NCBI GenBank assembly: GCA_024233935.1
Contig: JACKOY010000005.1
Coordinates: 186,001-250,000 of the forward strand
Direction of reading: 5' to 3'
Length of the DNA stretch: 64,000 bases
Source: Spirochaetales bacterium
Lineage (GTDB): Bacteria > Spirochaetota > Leptospiria > Leptospirales > Leptonemataceae
Of the stretch, positions 1 to 7,669 are shown one piece after another. The notes beneath the pieces were generated by a model, which had not been told where the DNA came from, searched no databases, and saw nothing but the letters and a program-made list of their open reading frames with translations. The translations under genes were made by a program, and so were the position numbers. Each line of letters begins with the position of its first letter. The first letter of the stretch is position 1.

Positions 1-393
1 ATCGAGAACCTGAGTCCGGAGACAATCAGTGTCCGGGCGGTGCCAATGGCCGTGATTGACCGTCTGCGCTGCCGGGAGATCCGCGAATTCCTGCGCGTGG
101 GAAGCTGCAACGAAACCGGATGCGAAACCCCGGAGCAACCTGTGGACGAAGGGGACGTGGATTGTGACTACGAAGCAAATTCCTTCACCCTGCACCTGCA
201 CCGAAACTCCGGCGTGCTACTCGCCACCGCATATAGTTTTGCGCCCGACACCGGGCTCAAGTCTCTGGAAATACTGCAGGGCGCCACCGTGCTACCCTAC
301 GGCCTTGATTCTTTCGAAAAGCGGGACTATGCCCACTACGTCATTACTGTACGGGCGGCCGACGTGGCCTTGACCGCATCTCCTTCGTTGTGA
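1..393 (+). CDS. Hypothetical protein, C-terminal part (cut by window start)
   Basis: The reading frame is open from base 1 and ends at TGA 391-393, so at least 130 residues of the C-terminal part are present and the true start lies outside the window. A GTG at 40 and an ATG at 46 are in frame but have no reason to be preferred. The fragment has a cluster of cysteines (CREIREF, SCNETGCETP, DCDYE), which would suit an exported, disulphide-bonded domain, and then a beta-rich stretch without membrane segments. I do not recognise the family. The SDR gene follows 12 bases later on the same strand, so the two may be co-transcribed. Confidence 0.55.
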   Translation: MENLSPETISVRAVPMAVIDRLRCREIREFLRVGSCNETGCETPEQPVDEGDVDCDYEANSFTLHLHRNSGVLLATAYSFAPDTGLKSLEILQGATVLPYGLDSFEKRDYAHYVITVRAADVALTASPSL

Positions 394-405
394 TTCGTTG
401 ACTCG

Positions 406-1215
406 ATGCGATCTGCGAACGGGGCCGTTGTTGTCGTGACCGGAGCAACCGGCGGCATGGGTCGGGCCATCTGCCGGAAATTTCGGGCCGGCGGAGCCAG
501 AATCGTTGCGCTCGACCTGCACCTGCCTGCCCTGCGGGAGCTGGCCCGTGAACTGGGCGGCGACTCCTGCGAGATTGCGCGCTGCGACGTAACCCGCCAG
601 GCCGATTGCCGGAGTGCGATCGCTCGCGCCCGGAAGCGGTTCGGACGGATCGACGTTCTGATCAACAACGCCGGTATCAGTCATCGGTCGGAATTTCGAA
701 GGACGGACCCGGCAGTGCTCAGGAAGGTAATGGAGGTCAGCTACTTTGGCTCAGTCTATTGTACGTACCACGCCATCGATGCGTTGATCGAAAGCAAAGG
801 ATCCATCATTGCGCTTTCAAGTCCGGCTGGTTTTGGCCCTCTGGTAGCACGCACCGGCTATTCGGCAGCCAAGCACGCCCTGCATGGGTTTTTTGACAGT
901 CTGCGGACGGAGCTGGGTTCAGCAGTGCATGTGATGCTCGTTTGCCCGGCTTTCACACGCACCGGCATTGGTACAAATTCACTCAATGAAAAGGGCAAGC
1001 CCATCGGGCAGTCACAGCGATCGGTGGGAGACTTTCTGGAACCGGAGTATGTGGCCGAGCGCATCTTTCAGGGCTGGCAGCACGATCGCGAGTTGGTTCT
1101 GGTTGGCAAGACCGCCTGGTTCGGGTACTATTTAAATCGCTTCGCGCCCCGCCTCTATCGAAGTCTCATGCTTCGCAGTCTTCGTCAGGAGTTACGAACA
1201 CAAGCGCGGAATTAA
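406..1215 (+). CDS. Short-chain dehydrogenase/reductase (SDR)
   Basis: A 269-residue classical SDR, a cytosolic NAD(P)-dependent oxidoreductase. The N-terminus carries the Rossmann cofactor motif TGATGGMG (residues about 13-20), followed by NNAG near residue 87, a serine in ALSSPAG, and the catalytic YSAAK near residue 150. Length and motif order are normal for the family. The dinucleotide-binding strand ends in ALDLHLP; an acidic residue there usually favours NAD over NADP, which is only a hint. The C-terminal tail (YYLNRFAPRLYRSLMLRSLR) is basic and amphipathic, as in SDRs that act on lipids at the membrane. The substrate is not determinable. The ATG at 406 follows the previous stop by 12 bases. 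Confidence 0.88.
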   Translation: MRSANGAVVVVTGATGGMGRAICRKFRAGGARIVALDLHLPALRELARELGGDSCEIARCDVTRQADCRSAIARARKRFGRIDVLINNAGISHRSEFRRTDPAVLRKVMEVSYFGSVYCTYHAIDALIESKGSIIALSSPAGFGPLVARTGYSAAKHALHGFFDSLRTELGSAVHVMLVCPAFTRTGIGTNSLNEKGKPIGQSQRSVGDFLEPEYVAERIFQGWQHDRELVLVGKTAWFGYYLNRFAPRLYRSLMLRSLRQELRTQARN

Positions 1216-1228
1216 GTGCGAACGCGAC

Positions 1229-1498
1229 TCAGGTACCGGCGTCGCTGCCCGGGGCAGCAGGCTGGTTTACCGTTTCTTCTTCTTCGGATTCGGCGGGCGG
1301 AGTTATGATGCCAGCCGCATCTTCAAGCAACGCAGGCGCAATGCTCGTCGCATCAACGATGTCGCTCCCTTCCATCGGATCTTCGGAGTCTTTCTCGGCT
1401 TTTCTTTCCGCGCGCCGGGCGATCTTCTCGTCGCGCTTCTCCTTTTTCTTCCGCTCGCGAAATCTTTTTTCCTGACTCTGTCTACCGGGCCTCGCCAT
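1229..1498 (-). CDS. Small basic, charged protein of unknown function
   Basis: An 89-residue protein starting MARPGRQSQEKR. The ATG at 1498 is chosen because GGAGGA lies five bases upstream of it on the minus strand; a longer frame to 1633 has no ribosome site. The first half is almost wholly Lys/Arg/Glu (RERKKKEKRDEKIARRAERKAEK) and should form a single charged helix. The second half is acidic and Pro/Ala-rich (PPAESEEEETVNQPAAPGSDAGT). Short proteins with this kind of lysine/glutamate-rich start are common in proteobacteria and spirochaetes and are annotated as hypothetical. No catalytic motif or membrane segment is visible. It converges on the SDR gene, 13 bases from its stop. Confidence 0.7.
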   Translation of the reverse strand: MARPGRQSQEKRFRERKKKEKRDEKIARRAERKAEKDSEDPMEGSDIVDATSIAPALLEDAAGIITPPAESEEEETVNQPAAPGSDAGT

Positions 1499-1809
1499 AG
1501 TTCCTCCAGTTTTGAAACAGGGCGATAACACACCCCGCGGTGTAATGCCCGGGACGGTCATCCGATCCGCGCGACGCCATCGATCAGTGTCCCGCCGCGA
1601 AAGCCCGCGACGGGCGGTCCGCACAACGGCCAACCGGCATCGAGGCGGCAGCGTGGCAAAGACTGATGCGGGAACGCTCTCTGGGTAACCTTCCGCGTGC
1701 GTTTACGTTTGCAGAGGCAGGTGCAGGGTACGTCTATCCGGGGTGACAGCCCTTTCTCCGACCATTATTGAACTCAACGGGAGACGATCAAGTCCAATTC
1801 TCCCCGGCT
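1499..1809. other. Intergenic stretch without a recognisable gene
   Basis: About 310 bases between the small basic protein and the end of the TetR gene. There is an imperfect GC-rich hairpin around 1592-1617 (CCCGCCGCG / CCGCGACGGG) but no T-tract beside it. The stretch must contain the promoter of the small protein; I could not assign -35 and -10 boxes with confidence. Confidence 0.4.
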
Positions 1810-2472
1810 TCAGTCCGGTCGTGATCGCGCTGAATAAACAAATTCCCCCGGGCTGCGCAGCATATGCATGAACAAGCGGATCCCTTCGTCGATCGGGTCT
1901 TCCCCCTGGCGCGGTGAACGAAGCATGTCGGTCATTTCGAGCACGATGATGCCGAACATCCAGGCCCACATTGTTCGGGCGATAGAACGATAGGCTCGCC
2001 GATCGTGACGGATGGCGCCGCTCAGGATGCCCCGACGAATTGTGTCCAGAAAGACCCGATAACTTGTCGGAAGGCTGGGAAAAACGCGACGATATGTGGG
2101 GCCGCCACCGACGTTGAACATGAGTTTGTGGAGCTCTCGATTGGCCCGGGCAAAATCCCAGTAGGTGCGCGCGATCGCCTCGAGTTGTTCGTAAACATCC
2201 GAAGAACGGCCGATCGCCGCTTTGAGATCACCGGTCAGCCGCGCTTCGCCCTGCACAATCAGGGTCCGGACAATTTCTTCCTGGTTGGCGAAATGTGCGT
2301 AGGGACTTGCGACGCTACAGCCGAGGCGGGCCGCAATGCGGCGCATACTCAGGTTCTCCGGACCATCCTCCGTGAGAACTGCAAGCGAAGCCTCGAGGAT
2401 CTCCTCGCGGCTGAGACTTCCGCGGCTTCGCCGGGGAGGTTTCGCGTTCGTGTTTGTGCGTCTGGAAGACAT
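1810..2472 (-). CDS. TetR-family transcriptional regulator, predicted desaturase repressor
   Basis: About 220 residues. The N-terminal TetR helix-turn-helix is clear: SREEILEASLAVLTEDGPENLSMRRIAARLG followed by CSVASPYAHFANQEEIVRTLI. The rest is a helical ligand-binding domain resembling the WHG-type TetR C-terminus (YWDFARANRELHKLMFNVG). A GTG at 2487 is also in frame; the ATG at 2472 gives the normal N-terminal length. The gene lies 36 bases downstream of a fatty-acid desaturase on the same strand, so the two form an operon. Two near-palindromic sites precede that operon and the same motif precedes both ferredoxin-reductase/desaturase operons at 27511 and 33015. By analogy with DesT of Pseudomonas, which senses acyl-CoA saturation and represses desCB, this protein is inferred to control all three units and itself. 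Confidence 0.88.
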   Translation of the reverse strand: MSSRRTNTNAKPPRRSRGSLSREEILEASLAVLTEDGPENLSMRRIAARLGCSVASPYAHFANQEEIVRTLIVQGEARLTGDLKAAIGRSSDVYEQLEAIARTYWDFARANRELHKLMFNVGGGPTYRRVFPSLPTSYRVFLDTIRRGILSGAIRHDRRAYRSIARTMWAWMFGIIVLEMTDMLRSPRQGEDPIDEGIRLFMHMLRSPGEFVYSARSRPD

Positions 2473-2508
2473 GGGCGGTGCCACCAAACCGGCGCACCGC
2501 CCGAAACT

Positions 2509-3288
2509 TCAGGCGGCCAGGCGGCCCGGGTCGGCCTTTCGGGCGGCCGGCTTACCCTCAATCTGGATCATTCCAACCCATTGGAAGAGTCGCATGACCT
2601 GGTAGGCGGGGTCAATCTCGAACCAGCGATACGCAAAGTTCGGCGAAGTGCCCATCCCATGGTGATTGTTCTGGAAGAGTTCACCCAGGGTCAAGAAATC
2701 CACCGGAAGTGTGTTTCGGGATTGGTCCTTTGTTTTGGGGTGATTGACGTAACCATACATGTGACCGCCCCAGTTCACGATCGCTCCATGTATTGGCCCC
2801 ATCAGCCAGTGTACGGGTAGCAGGAGAAACCAGCCCCACTGCCCCTCGGGCACAAAGGCAATGTAGAAGAGCGCGTAGAGAGCTCCGGTACCGACCCGGT
2901 ACCACCAGGTCTGGGTCATTCGGTCCACGACCGGCCAGGACGGCGCCGGCAGATCGAATTCCCGGGGCACCTCAACACGATTGTAGGCAAAGCTATCGTA
3001 CCGCTCTTTGGTCTTGAGCATCATATCAACGAAGCCCTTCGCATGGTGAGGCGAATGCGGGTCTTTCTCGGTGTCGCTATAAGCGTGATGCATGCGGTGC
3101 AGGATCGCATACCCCCGCGGATGCAAGAAGGAAGGGCCCTGGGCTACAATTGTGAACAGGTGCCAGAAGCGCTCCCAACCAGGACTCATACTAAACATAC
3201 GATGAGCCCCATAGCGATGCAGAAAGAAGGTCTGCGAGAAAACCGACAGAATCCAGTGAGCGACAAAGAAACTCAGGATGATGGTCAT
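2509..3288 (-). CDS. Acyl-lipid/acyl-CoA fatty-acid desaturase
   Basis: A 259-residue integral membrane di-iron desaturase that introduces a double bond into fatty acyl chains. Three histidine boxes are present: HRYGAH (about residues 25-30), HRMHH (about 64-68) and NNHHG (about 205). Hydrophobic segments lie at the N-terminus (ILSFFVAHWILSVFSQTFFLH) and around WWYRVGTGALYALFYIAFV and GWFLLLPVHWLMG. The start at 3288 (MTIILSFF) is preferred because GGGAG lies seven bases upstream; a frame to 3315 would run into the operator. It has no fused cytochrome b5 or ferredoxin domain, so electrons must come from elsewhere, plausibly the ferredoxin reductases at 26399 and 31892. It is smaller than, and unlike in sequence to, the paralogous desaturases at 25251 and 30708. 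Confidence 0.9.
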   Translation of the reverse strand: MTIILSFFVAHWILSVFSQTFFLHRYGAHRMFSMSPGWERFWHLFTIVAQGPSFLHPRGYAILHRMHHAYSDTEKDPHSPHHAKGFVDMMLKTKERYDSFAYNRVEVPREFDLPAPSWPVVDRMTQTWWYRVGTGALYALFYIAFVPEGQWGWFLLLPVHWLMGPIHGAIVNWGGHMYGYVNHPKTKDQSRNTLPVDFLTLGELFQNNHHGMGTSPNFAYRWFEIDPAYQVMRLFQWVGMIQIEGKPAARKADPGRLAA

Positions 3289-3314
3289 GGTAAGCTCCCG
3301 CCGGAATTCCGGCA

Positions 3315-3333
3315 TATTTAACAGCGTTAACCT
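3315..3333. promoter_or_regulatory. Predicted TetR operator, site A before desaturase-tetR operon
   Basis: TATTTAACAGCGTTAACCT, centred on base 3324. It matches the palindrome TATCTAACGGCGTTAGATA at 33015 in its core (TAACrGCGTTA) and differs mainly in the outer right arm. It lies about 27 bases upstream of the desaturase start, where a repressor would block the promoter or transcript start. Confidence 0.65.
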
Positions 3334-3345
3334 TAAACGGCCATA

Positions 3346-3364
3346 AATTTAACGCCGTTAGATA
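3346..3364. promoter_or_regulatory. Predicted TetR operator, site B before desaturase-tetR operon
   Basis: AATTTAACGCCGTTAGATA, centred on base 3355, near-perfect in the core. Its centre is 31 bp from that of site A, about three helical turns, so two dimers could bind on the same DNA face. It lies 54 bases before the divergent DUF1564 gene at 3418, which could also be affected. Confidence 0.7.
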
Positions 3365-3417
3365 CGTCAAGAGAAAATGCACGCAACAATCGCAACTCTG
3401 GCGACCTCTCTTTTGGT

Positions 3418-3921
3418 ATGGAAACGATGCTCGAATGGAAATCACGGGCCACGCAGCCCGGGAGTCCGGCCTGCACCCTGCTCATTCCGGAAAGCCTGGT
3501 TCGTTATCTTCGCAAGAGAAAACGCTCCTGCGGTGGAGTCGTAAAATACCTGCGCCTGCTTCTGAGTCAGGTGCCGGCCTACCGGCGAGCCGGACTCCTG
3601 CCGAAAGTAGAGCGAACCACGCGCTACTATCAACGTTCAGGGCTGGGGCTCGACAAGTGGCACGTCCGGATTCCAGCCCATCACTGGACCGAGCTGCGGT
3701 GCCTGGCCGGTGGATGCGGAGTCACCATGACCCACATGTTCGTGATCCTGATGAAGGTCGAAAAATCCGGGAAAGCCAAAAAGTGGAAGGGTTTCAAAAG
3801 AGGCACCGGAGATCGTCCGACGTTTCGATGGCTAAGTATCGGTTTTTGGGAGGCCCGGGTCGAGGAAAATCAGGAAACCGAGCGGCATGTGATGCTGGTG
3901 GCGGAACGAGGGCCGCCATAG
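3418..3921 (+). CDS. DUF1564-type protein, copy 1
   Basis: A 167-residue protein whose layout matches the DUF1564 family, known mainly from Leptospira: CTLLIPESLVRYL near residue 20, a short helical stretch (VVKYLRLLLSQVPAYRRAGLLPK), a conserved TTRYYQRSG, then W-x-E-L-x-x-L-A near residue 91 and MTHMFVILMKVE. It is a close paralogue of the gene at 38654. The function of the family is unknown; the small basic helical layout with a pattern like ribbon-helix-helix or HTH proteins is compatible with DNA binding, which is a guess. No good ribosome site precedes the ATG. Both copies share GCACGCAACAA about 38 bases before the start, so the duplicated unit includes upstream DNA. It is transcribed divergently from the desaturase-tetR operon. 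Confidence 0.8.
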   Translation: METMLEWKSRATQPGSPACTLLIPESLVRYLRKRKRSCGGVVKYLRLLLSQVPAYRRAGLLPKVERTTRYYQRSGLGLDKWHVRIPAHHWTELRCLAGGCGVTMTHMFVILMKVEKSGKAKKWKGFKRGTGDRPTFRWLSIGFWEARVEENQETERHVMLVAERGPP

Positions 3922-3971
3922 ACGGCCAACTCCCCGCAAACGAAAATGAATTTCCAGCAAGCCCGGTGGCT

Positions 3972-4721
3972 CTATGCGTCCAGGATATCGGCGATCTGTT
4001 TGAGTCGTTCCAGGGGCCGATCTATGGCCAGAAACACGCGGTCCGCAAGCCGCTCCGCGTCGAGGTCGGCATATTCTTCGGGCATCAGCGGTCTATGAAC
4101 CACGATGCGAATGGTACCCGGCTGAATGCGGGGAAGCCATTTTTTCTGGCGGGGATGCATGAGACGGTTCGCGCCAAAGATCGTGATCGGTTGCAAAGGT
4201 ACCGCCGCCTTTTTTGCCAGGATAAAAGCGCCCTTCTTGAAAGGTAGTAGTGAACCTTCATCGGGACTGCGGTGACCTTCCGGAAAAATCATGAGGCTAT
4301 GTCCGGCACGAACACTTTCCACAGCTTCAACCAGAGAGTGCATGGACTTTCTGGCATTGCCGCGCACGACCGGAATGCAGCCGACACCCCGAATCACGGC
4401 CCCAAAAAGGGGAATCTTGAAGAGCGATGCCTTTGCCATGGCGCCAAACGGAACATCTATGAATGTAAAGAACGCAACCACGTCCAATAAACTCTGGTGA
4501 TTGGCGACCAGGAGCATTGTGCCGTCTCGATAGAAGCGCTCCGGATTCTCCACGACGATTCGAATTCCGCAGGCCGCCGAAAGAACCGCACCCCAGTAGC
4601 GACCCAGCCGGTGCACGACAGAACGCTGATGGAAAAGAGCGAAGGGAATTGCAAACACACAGATCAGCCCGGTAAAACCAAGAGCGAAGAACCAGACCCA
4701 GAGAGTCCAGAGCAGGCTCAT
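3972..4721 (-). CDS. plsC: 1-acyl-sn-glycerol-3-phosphate acyltransferase (PlsC family)
   Basis: A 249-residue membrane-bound acyltransferase of the phosphatidic-acid pathway. It starts with a hydrophobic anchor (residues 4-32) and then has the catalytic NHQSLLD motif (His75, Asp80), a substrate-binding block (VRGNARKSM), FPEGHRS (146-152) and the block VPLQPITIFG. Length and order are normal for PlsC. The ATG at 4721 overlaps the stop of the upstream STAS gene as ATGA, so translation is coupled. Being the third gene of a STAS-STAS-plsC operon is unusual and suggests that lipid synthesis is tied to a partner-switching signal. A second, more divergent acyltransferase is at 34183; either could be the housekeeping enzyme. 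Confidence 0.88.
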   Translation of the reverse strand: MSLLWTLWVWFFALGFTGLICVFAIPFALFHQRSVVHRLGRYWGAVLSAACGIRIVVENPERFYRDGTMLLVANHQSLLDVVAFFTFIDVPFGAMAKASLFKIPLFGAVIRGVGCIPVVRGNARKSMHSLVEAVESVRAGHSLMIFPEGHRSPDEGSLLPFKKGAFILAKKAAVPLQPITIFGANRLMHPRQKKWLPRIQPGTIRIVVHRPLMPEEYADLDAERLADRVFLAIDRPLERLKQIADILDA

Positions 4722-5062
4722 GAGGTTTTTCGAAGGGCGTTGACGGCTTCGGCTTCGGTCTTGTAGGTGGGAATCACATCGCTGAGCTGGGCCAGGTCGA
4801 GCACGTACTCGCAAACCGGTGAAAGATCAGCAAGCACCAGGCGACCGCCACGATCGTCCAGCTGTCGGGAGAGTTGGAGTATTTTGCCAATGCCGGAAGA
4901 GCTGATATCGCGCACGTCAACCATGTTCAAAATGAAGTAGCGCAGGCCCTTTTCGAGGTATCGTCGGACGTGATCGTCGATCAGCGGAACGTGGCTCAGA
5001 TCCATGCGGCCCTCGATCCGAAACACAACCGTGCCTTGCTGTTCTTCCGATTCTATTTTCAT
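4718..5062 (-). CDS. STAS-domain protein (anti-sigma-factor antagonist type), 2 of 2
   Basis: A 114-residue single STAS domain of the SpoIIAA/RsbV kind. Such proteins are phosphorylated on a serine by an anti-sigma kinase and, when dephosphorylated, bind it to release a sigma factor or other partner. The phospho-site region is DISSSGIGKIL (Ser54-Ser56), and the flanking strands (GTVVFRIEGRMDLSHVP, GGRLVLADLSPVCEYVLDLAQL) are typical. The ATG at 5062 has AGGGA at good distance; an ATG at 5086 is in frame but has a weak site. Its stop overlaps plsC by four bases. No cognate kinase or phosphatase gene lies in the window. It is paralogous to the next gene upstream. Confidence 0.85.
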   Translation of the reverse strand: MKIESEEQQGTVVFRIEGRMDLSHVPLIDDHVRRYLEKGLRYFILNMVDVRDISSSGIGKILQLSRQLDDRGGRLVLADLSPVCEYVLDLAQLSDVIPTYKTEAEAVNALRKTS

Positions 5063-5101
5063 TTCATTTCCCTGATCGCGCTTCATTACGGATGCCCGGC
5101 A

Positions 5102-5443
5102 TCAGACGGAATCAAAAGCGGCCAGCGCATCCTGCTCTGATTCGTATATGTCAAAGATATCGTCGAGGCGAAGCAGGTCCAGCACCCGAACACAAATGGG
5201 CGACAATGACGCCAGTGCAAGCGCTCCGCCGGCCTGTTCCAGATCACGTTTGAAACCCACCAGCGCGCCGATGCCCGTGGAGCTGATCAGAATCACTCCC
5301 TGTAGATTCACCACCACGCGCCGGCACTCTTCACTCAGGATGCGATTCAGCACTTCCTTCAGCGCCGGAAAGCTTTGCAGATCTACATCTCCCCGCAAGC
5401 GCACGACGGTGGATTCGGAGAAACGCTCCTCAATGATTTCCAT
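5102..5443 (-). CDS. STAS-domain protein (anti-sigma-factor antagonist type), 1 of 2
   Basis: A 113-residue STAS domain starting MEIIEERFSES, the first gene of the STAS-STAS-plsC operon. The conserved loop reads ILISSTGIGALV (Ser54, Ser55), so a phosphorylatable serine is kept. The C-terminal half (GGALALASLSPICVRVLDLLRLDDIFDIY) closely resembles the neighbouring STAS protein, so the pair probably arose by duplication. Longer in-frame starts exist (5527, 5560) but would overlap the divergent recQ start; 5443 gives the normal domain size. The divergent intergenic space to recQ is about 70 bases. Confidence 0.82.
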   Translation of the reverse strand: MEIIEERFSESTVVRLRGDVDLQSFPALKEVLNRILSEECRRVVVNLQGVILISSTGIGALVGFKRDLEQAGGALALASLSPICVRVLDLLRLDDIFDIYESEQDALAAFDSV

Positions 5444-5514
5444 GGATGGCGTACTCTGCCACCGTCCGTGGGCGAAAAAAGCCTTTTTCTCCCCGGGCGG
5501 CGGAGAAAGCTGCA

Positions 5515-7008
5515 ATGTCACAGCCATTTTTTGGCCGGGCTTCAGAAATGCAGGGCGCACCGGAAAGGGCGGGAAACGAGCTGGATCGGTTGCTTGAGGA
5601 GCGCTTCGGCTTTACCGGCTTTCGCGAAGGGCAGCGGGAAGTCATTGAATGGCTGCTCTTGGGTGCAAGCTGCCTGGTTCTGATGCCCACCGGCCAGGGC
5701 AAGTCCCTCTGCTACCAACTGCCGGCTCTGGTCCTGCCGGGGCTTACGCTTGTCATCTCGCCTTTGATCGCCCTCATGAAAGACCAGGCCGATGCCATGC
5801 GCCGGCGCGGCATTGCCGCCACGGCCATCAATTCCTCATTGTCCGCCAGCGAACGCCAGAACGCTTACCGGGCCCTGGCAAACGGAGAAATCAAGATCGC
5901 GCTGGTTTCTCCCGAACGCTTTCGCAACCAGGACTTTCGCCAGGCGCTCGCCGGTCAGGATATCGCGCTACTTGCGGTTGATGAAGCCCATTGTGTGAGT
6001 CAATGGGGCCACGATTTTCGACCGGATTATACGGAAATTGCCAGTTTCCGGGCACTCCTTGGAAATCCGAGGACGATCGCGTTGACGGCCACGGCGACCC
6101 CGCGCGTACAGAGCGACATCATAAAGCAATGTGGTTTTGCTCCCGAACAGATGCGGGTGTTTCACCAGGGAGTGGCGCGTCCAAACCTGTTTCTGGGCGT
6201 TCAGGAGGTGATCGATGAAGGTGAGAAGTTTGAAATGCTGCACCAGAAACTCCGGGCCGCCTCCGGGGCCGCCATCGTGTATTTCAGTCTGATTCGCGGA
6301 TTGGATCGTTTTGCCGCCTACCTGGACCTGCAGGGCTTTCCATACATGGTCTATCATGGGCAGCTGAGTACCGGCGCCCGCCGCCAGGCACAGAATACGT
6401 TTCTTAAGTCCAAAAAAGCCATCATGCTCGCCACCAATGCATTCGGGCTCGGTGTGGACAAACCGGACATCCGGGCGATTCTACACGCCGAGGTGCCGGA
6501 TTCCCTGGAAGCCTACTACCAGGAGATTGGTCGGGCCGGGCGCGACGGAAAGGAGTCCCGTTGCCTGCTCTTCTACGATCAGGCCGACCTGGCCGTGCAG
6601 ATGGAATTCCTGAAATGGAAAAATCCCGACGCCGATTTTCTAAAACGCACTTTCGAGACCCTTGCCGCTGCCGGTGATACCCTGCCTTCGTTGCGCTACG
6701 AGGAGATTCAGGAACGCATCGTTCACAAGAATCGTGGAGATCATCGACTGGAGACCGCCCTTTCCCTGCTCGAACGCTACGGAGTCACCGCGGGCAGTCC
6801 GGAGCAGGGCACTCTACGGGTGCTCGGTGATGTGCCGGACACGCTCGTCGACCCGCAACGCATCGCCGCCAAACGCGAAGAGGACCAGAAACGTTTGGTC
6901 GCAATGGTCGAGTATGTGCGCGAAACGGGCTGTCGGCGCATGAACGTGCACCGCTACTTCGGTTTTGAAACCAGCCCGTGCGGACATTGCGACCTGTGCT
7001 GCGCCTGA
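5515..7008 (+). CDS. recQ: ATP-dependent DNA helicase RecQ (without HRDC domain)
   Basis: About 497 residues, a superfamily-2 3'-5' helicase for recombination and repair. Visible motifs are the Q-motif region FGFTGFREGQREVI, Walker A MPTGQGKSLCYQLPAL, motif II DEAHCVSQWGHDFRPDY, motif III TATATP, motif V region ATNAFGLGVDKPDIR and motif VI YQEIGRAGRDG. The C-terminus has the RecQ zinc-binding cysteines (GCRRMNVHRYFG...CGHCDLCC) and then stops, so the winged-helix part is short and the HRDC domain is missing. ATG 5515 (MSQPFFG) has GGAG nine bases upstream; an in-frame ATG at 5446 lies further up without support. The stop codon overlaps the ATG of the next gene (TGATG). Confidence 0.95.
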   Translation: MSQPFFGRASEMQGAPERAGNELDRLLEERFGFTGFREGQREVIEWLLLGASCLVLMPTGQGKSLCYQLPALVLPGLTLVISPLIALMKDQADAMRRRGIAATAINSSLSASERQNAYRALANGEIKIALVSPERFRNQDFRQALAGQDIALLAVDEAHCVSQWGHDFRPDYTEIASFRALLGNPRTIALTATATPRVQSDIIKQCGFAPEQMRVFHQGVARPNLFLGVQEVIDEGEKFEMLHQKLRAASGAAIVYFSLIRGLDRFAAYLDLQGFPYMVYHGQLSTGARRQAQNTFLKSKKAIMLATNAFGLGVDKPDIRAILHAEVPDSLEAYYQEIGRAGRDGKESRCLLFYDQADLAVQMEFLKWKNPDADFLKRTFETLAAAGDTLPSLRYEEIQERIVHKNRGDHRLETALSLLERYGVTAGSPEQGTLRVLGDVPDTLVDPQRIAAKREEDQKRLVAMVEYVRETGCRRMNVHRYFGFETSPCGHCDLCCA

Positions 7009-7592
7009 TGGCGTGCCTGTTTTTGACTGGCCTTTCCGAACTGCCGACCGACCTTAGAAAGGTGAGCCCGCCTGGACCAGAGCAACCGGTCGATCCGCGC
7101 CTGCGGGCCATGCTCGAACAAATGTTGCGCGGGGGTGGTTCCGAAGAGGACCTGCGACGCCTGGCCCGGGAGCTCAGCGATCGGCGGCCCCGCTCTCCTC
7201 TCGATGAGCTGGACTTCAAGCGCATGGCCCGGGAAAGCGCCGGTCGTCTCAAGATGCAGATGCCGGACATCAATGCGATGGCCCGGGACATGGTCCGTAA
7301 CCTGATTTTCCAGGCCCAACCGGACATCTCGATGCAGGAACTGGAGCAACTCGTCGATCACTATGTGCCCGATGAGAAACGCCGCCAGGCGGCCCGCGAA
7401 CAGGCCCTGCCCCGGGACCTGCTGGAAAACATGATCCGACAGTTTGTTGCTTACGGGCGCGGGACCCTGCCCACTTCCGAAGAGGCGGAGTTGCGTGCCG
7501 CCATGCCGGACTGGCCGCAGAAATACTGGGACTACTTCTCAGAGCCAACCCGCCGCCTGGTGCGCGAACTGATCAACGAACCCGAACGATAG
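7008..7592 (+). CDS. Hypothetical protein translationally coupled to recQ
   Basis: A 194-residue protein starting at the ATG that overlaps the recQ stop. A GTG at 6978 is in frame but lies within recQ. The first residues (MACLFLTGLSELP) are mildly hydrophobic but too short for a clear signal peptide. The rest is charged and helical with many Arg/Glu (LRRLARELSDRRPRSPLDELDFKRMARESAGRLKMQ) and ends in a Trp/Tyr-rich stretch (DWPQKYWDYFSEPTRRLVRELI). I recognise no domain. Coupling to recQ suggests a related role or simply shared expression. Confidence 0.7.
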   Translation: MACLFLTGLSELPTDLRKVSPPGPEQPVDPRLRAMLEQMLRGGGSEEDLRRLARELSDRRPRSPLDELDFKRMARESAGRLKMQMPDINAMARDMVRNLIFQAQPDISMQELEQLVDHYVPDEKRRQAAREQALPRDLLENMIRQFVAYGRGTLPTSEEAELRAAMPDWPQKYWDYFSEPTRRLVRELINEPER

Positions 7593-7669
7593 CGTGGCGC
7601 TTCATGCCGCTGGCCACGTAAACTGACTTGCCCACACCGCTTCGGCGCGGATTGCTGCATGCTGGCGGG

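Noticed and set aside
56..373. Alternative-frame ORF overlapping the first gene
   Set aside because: It is a shadow of the frame that is open from base 1; composition (many Pro/Cys/Ser) and lack of a ribosome site argue against it.
2005..2820. Long plus-strand ORF opposite tetR and the desaturase
   Set aside because: It is antisense to two clear genes with family motifs and carries no recognisable domain itself.
3435..4247. 270-codon ORF overlapping the DUF1564 gene and plsC
   Set aside because: Shadow frame; it crosses two convergent real genes and has low-complexity composition.
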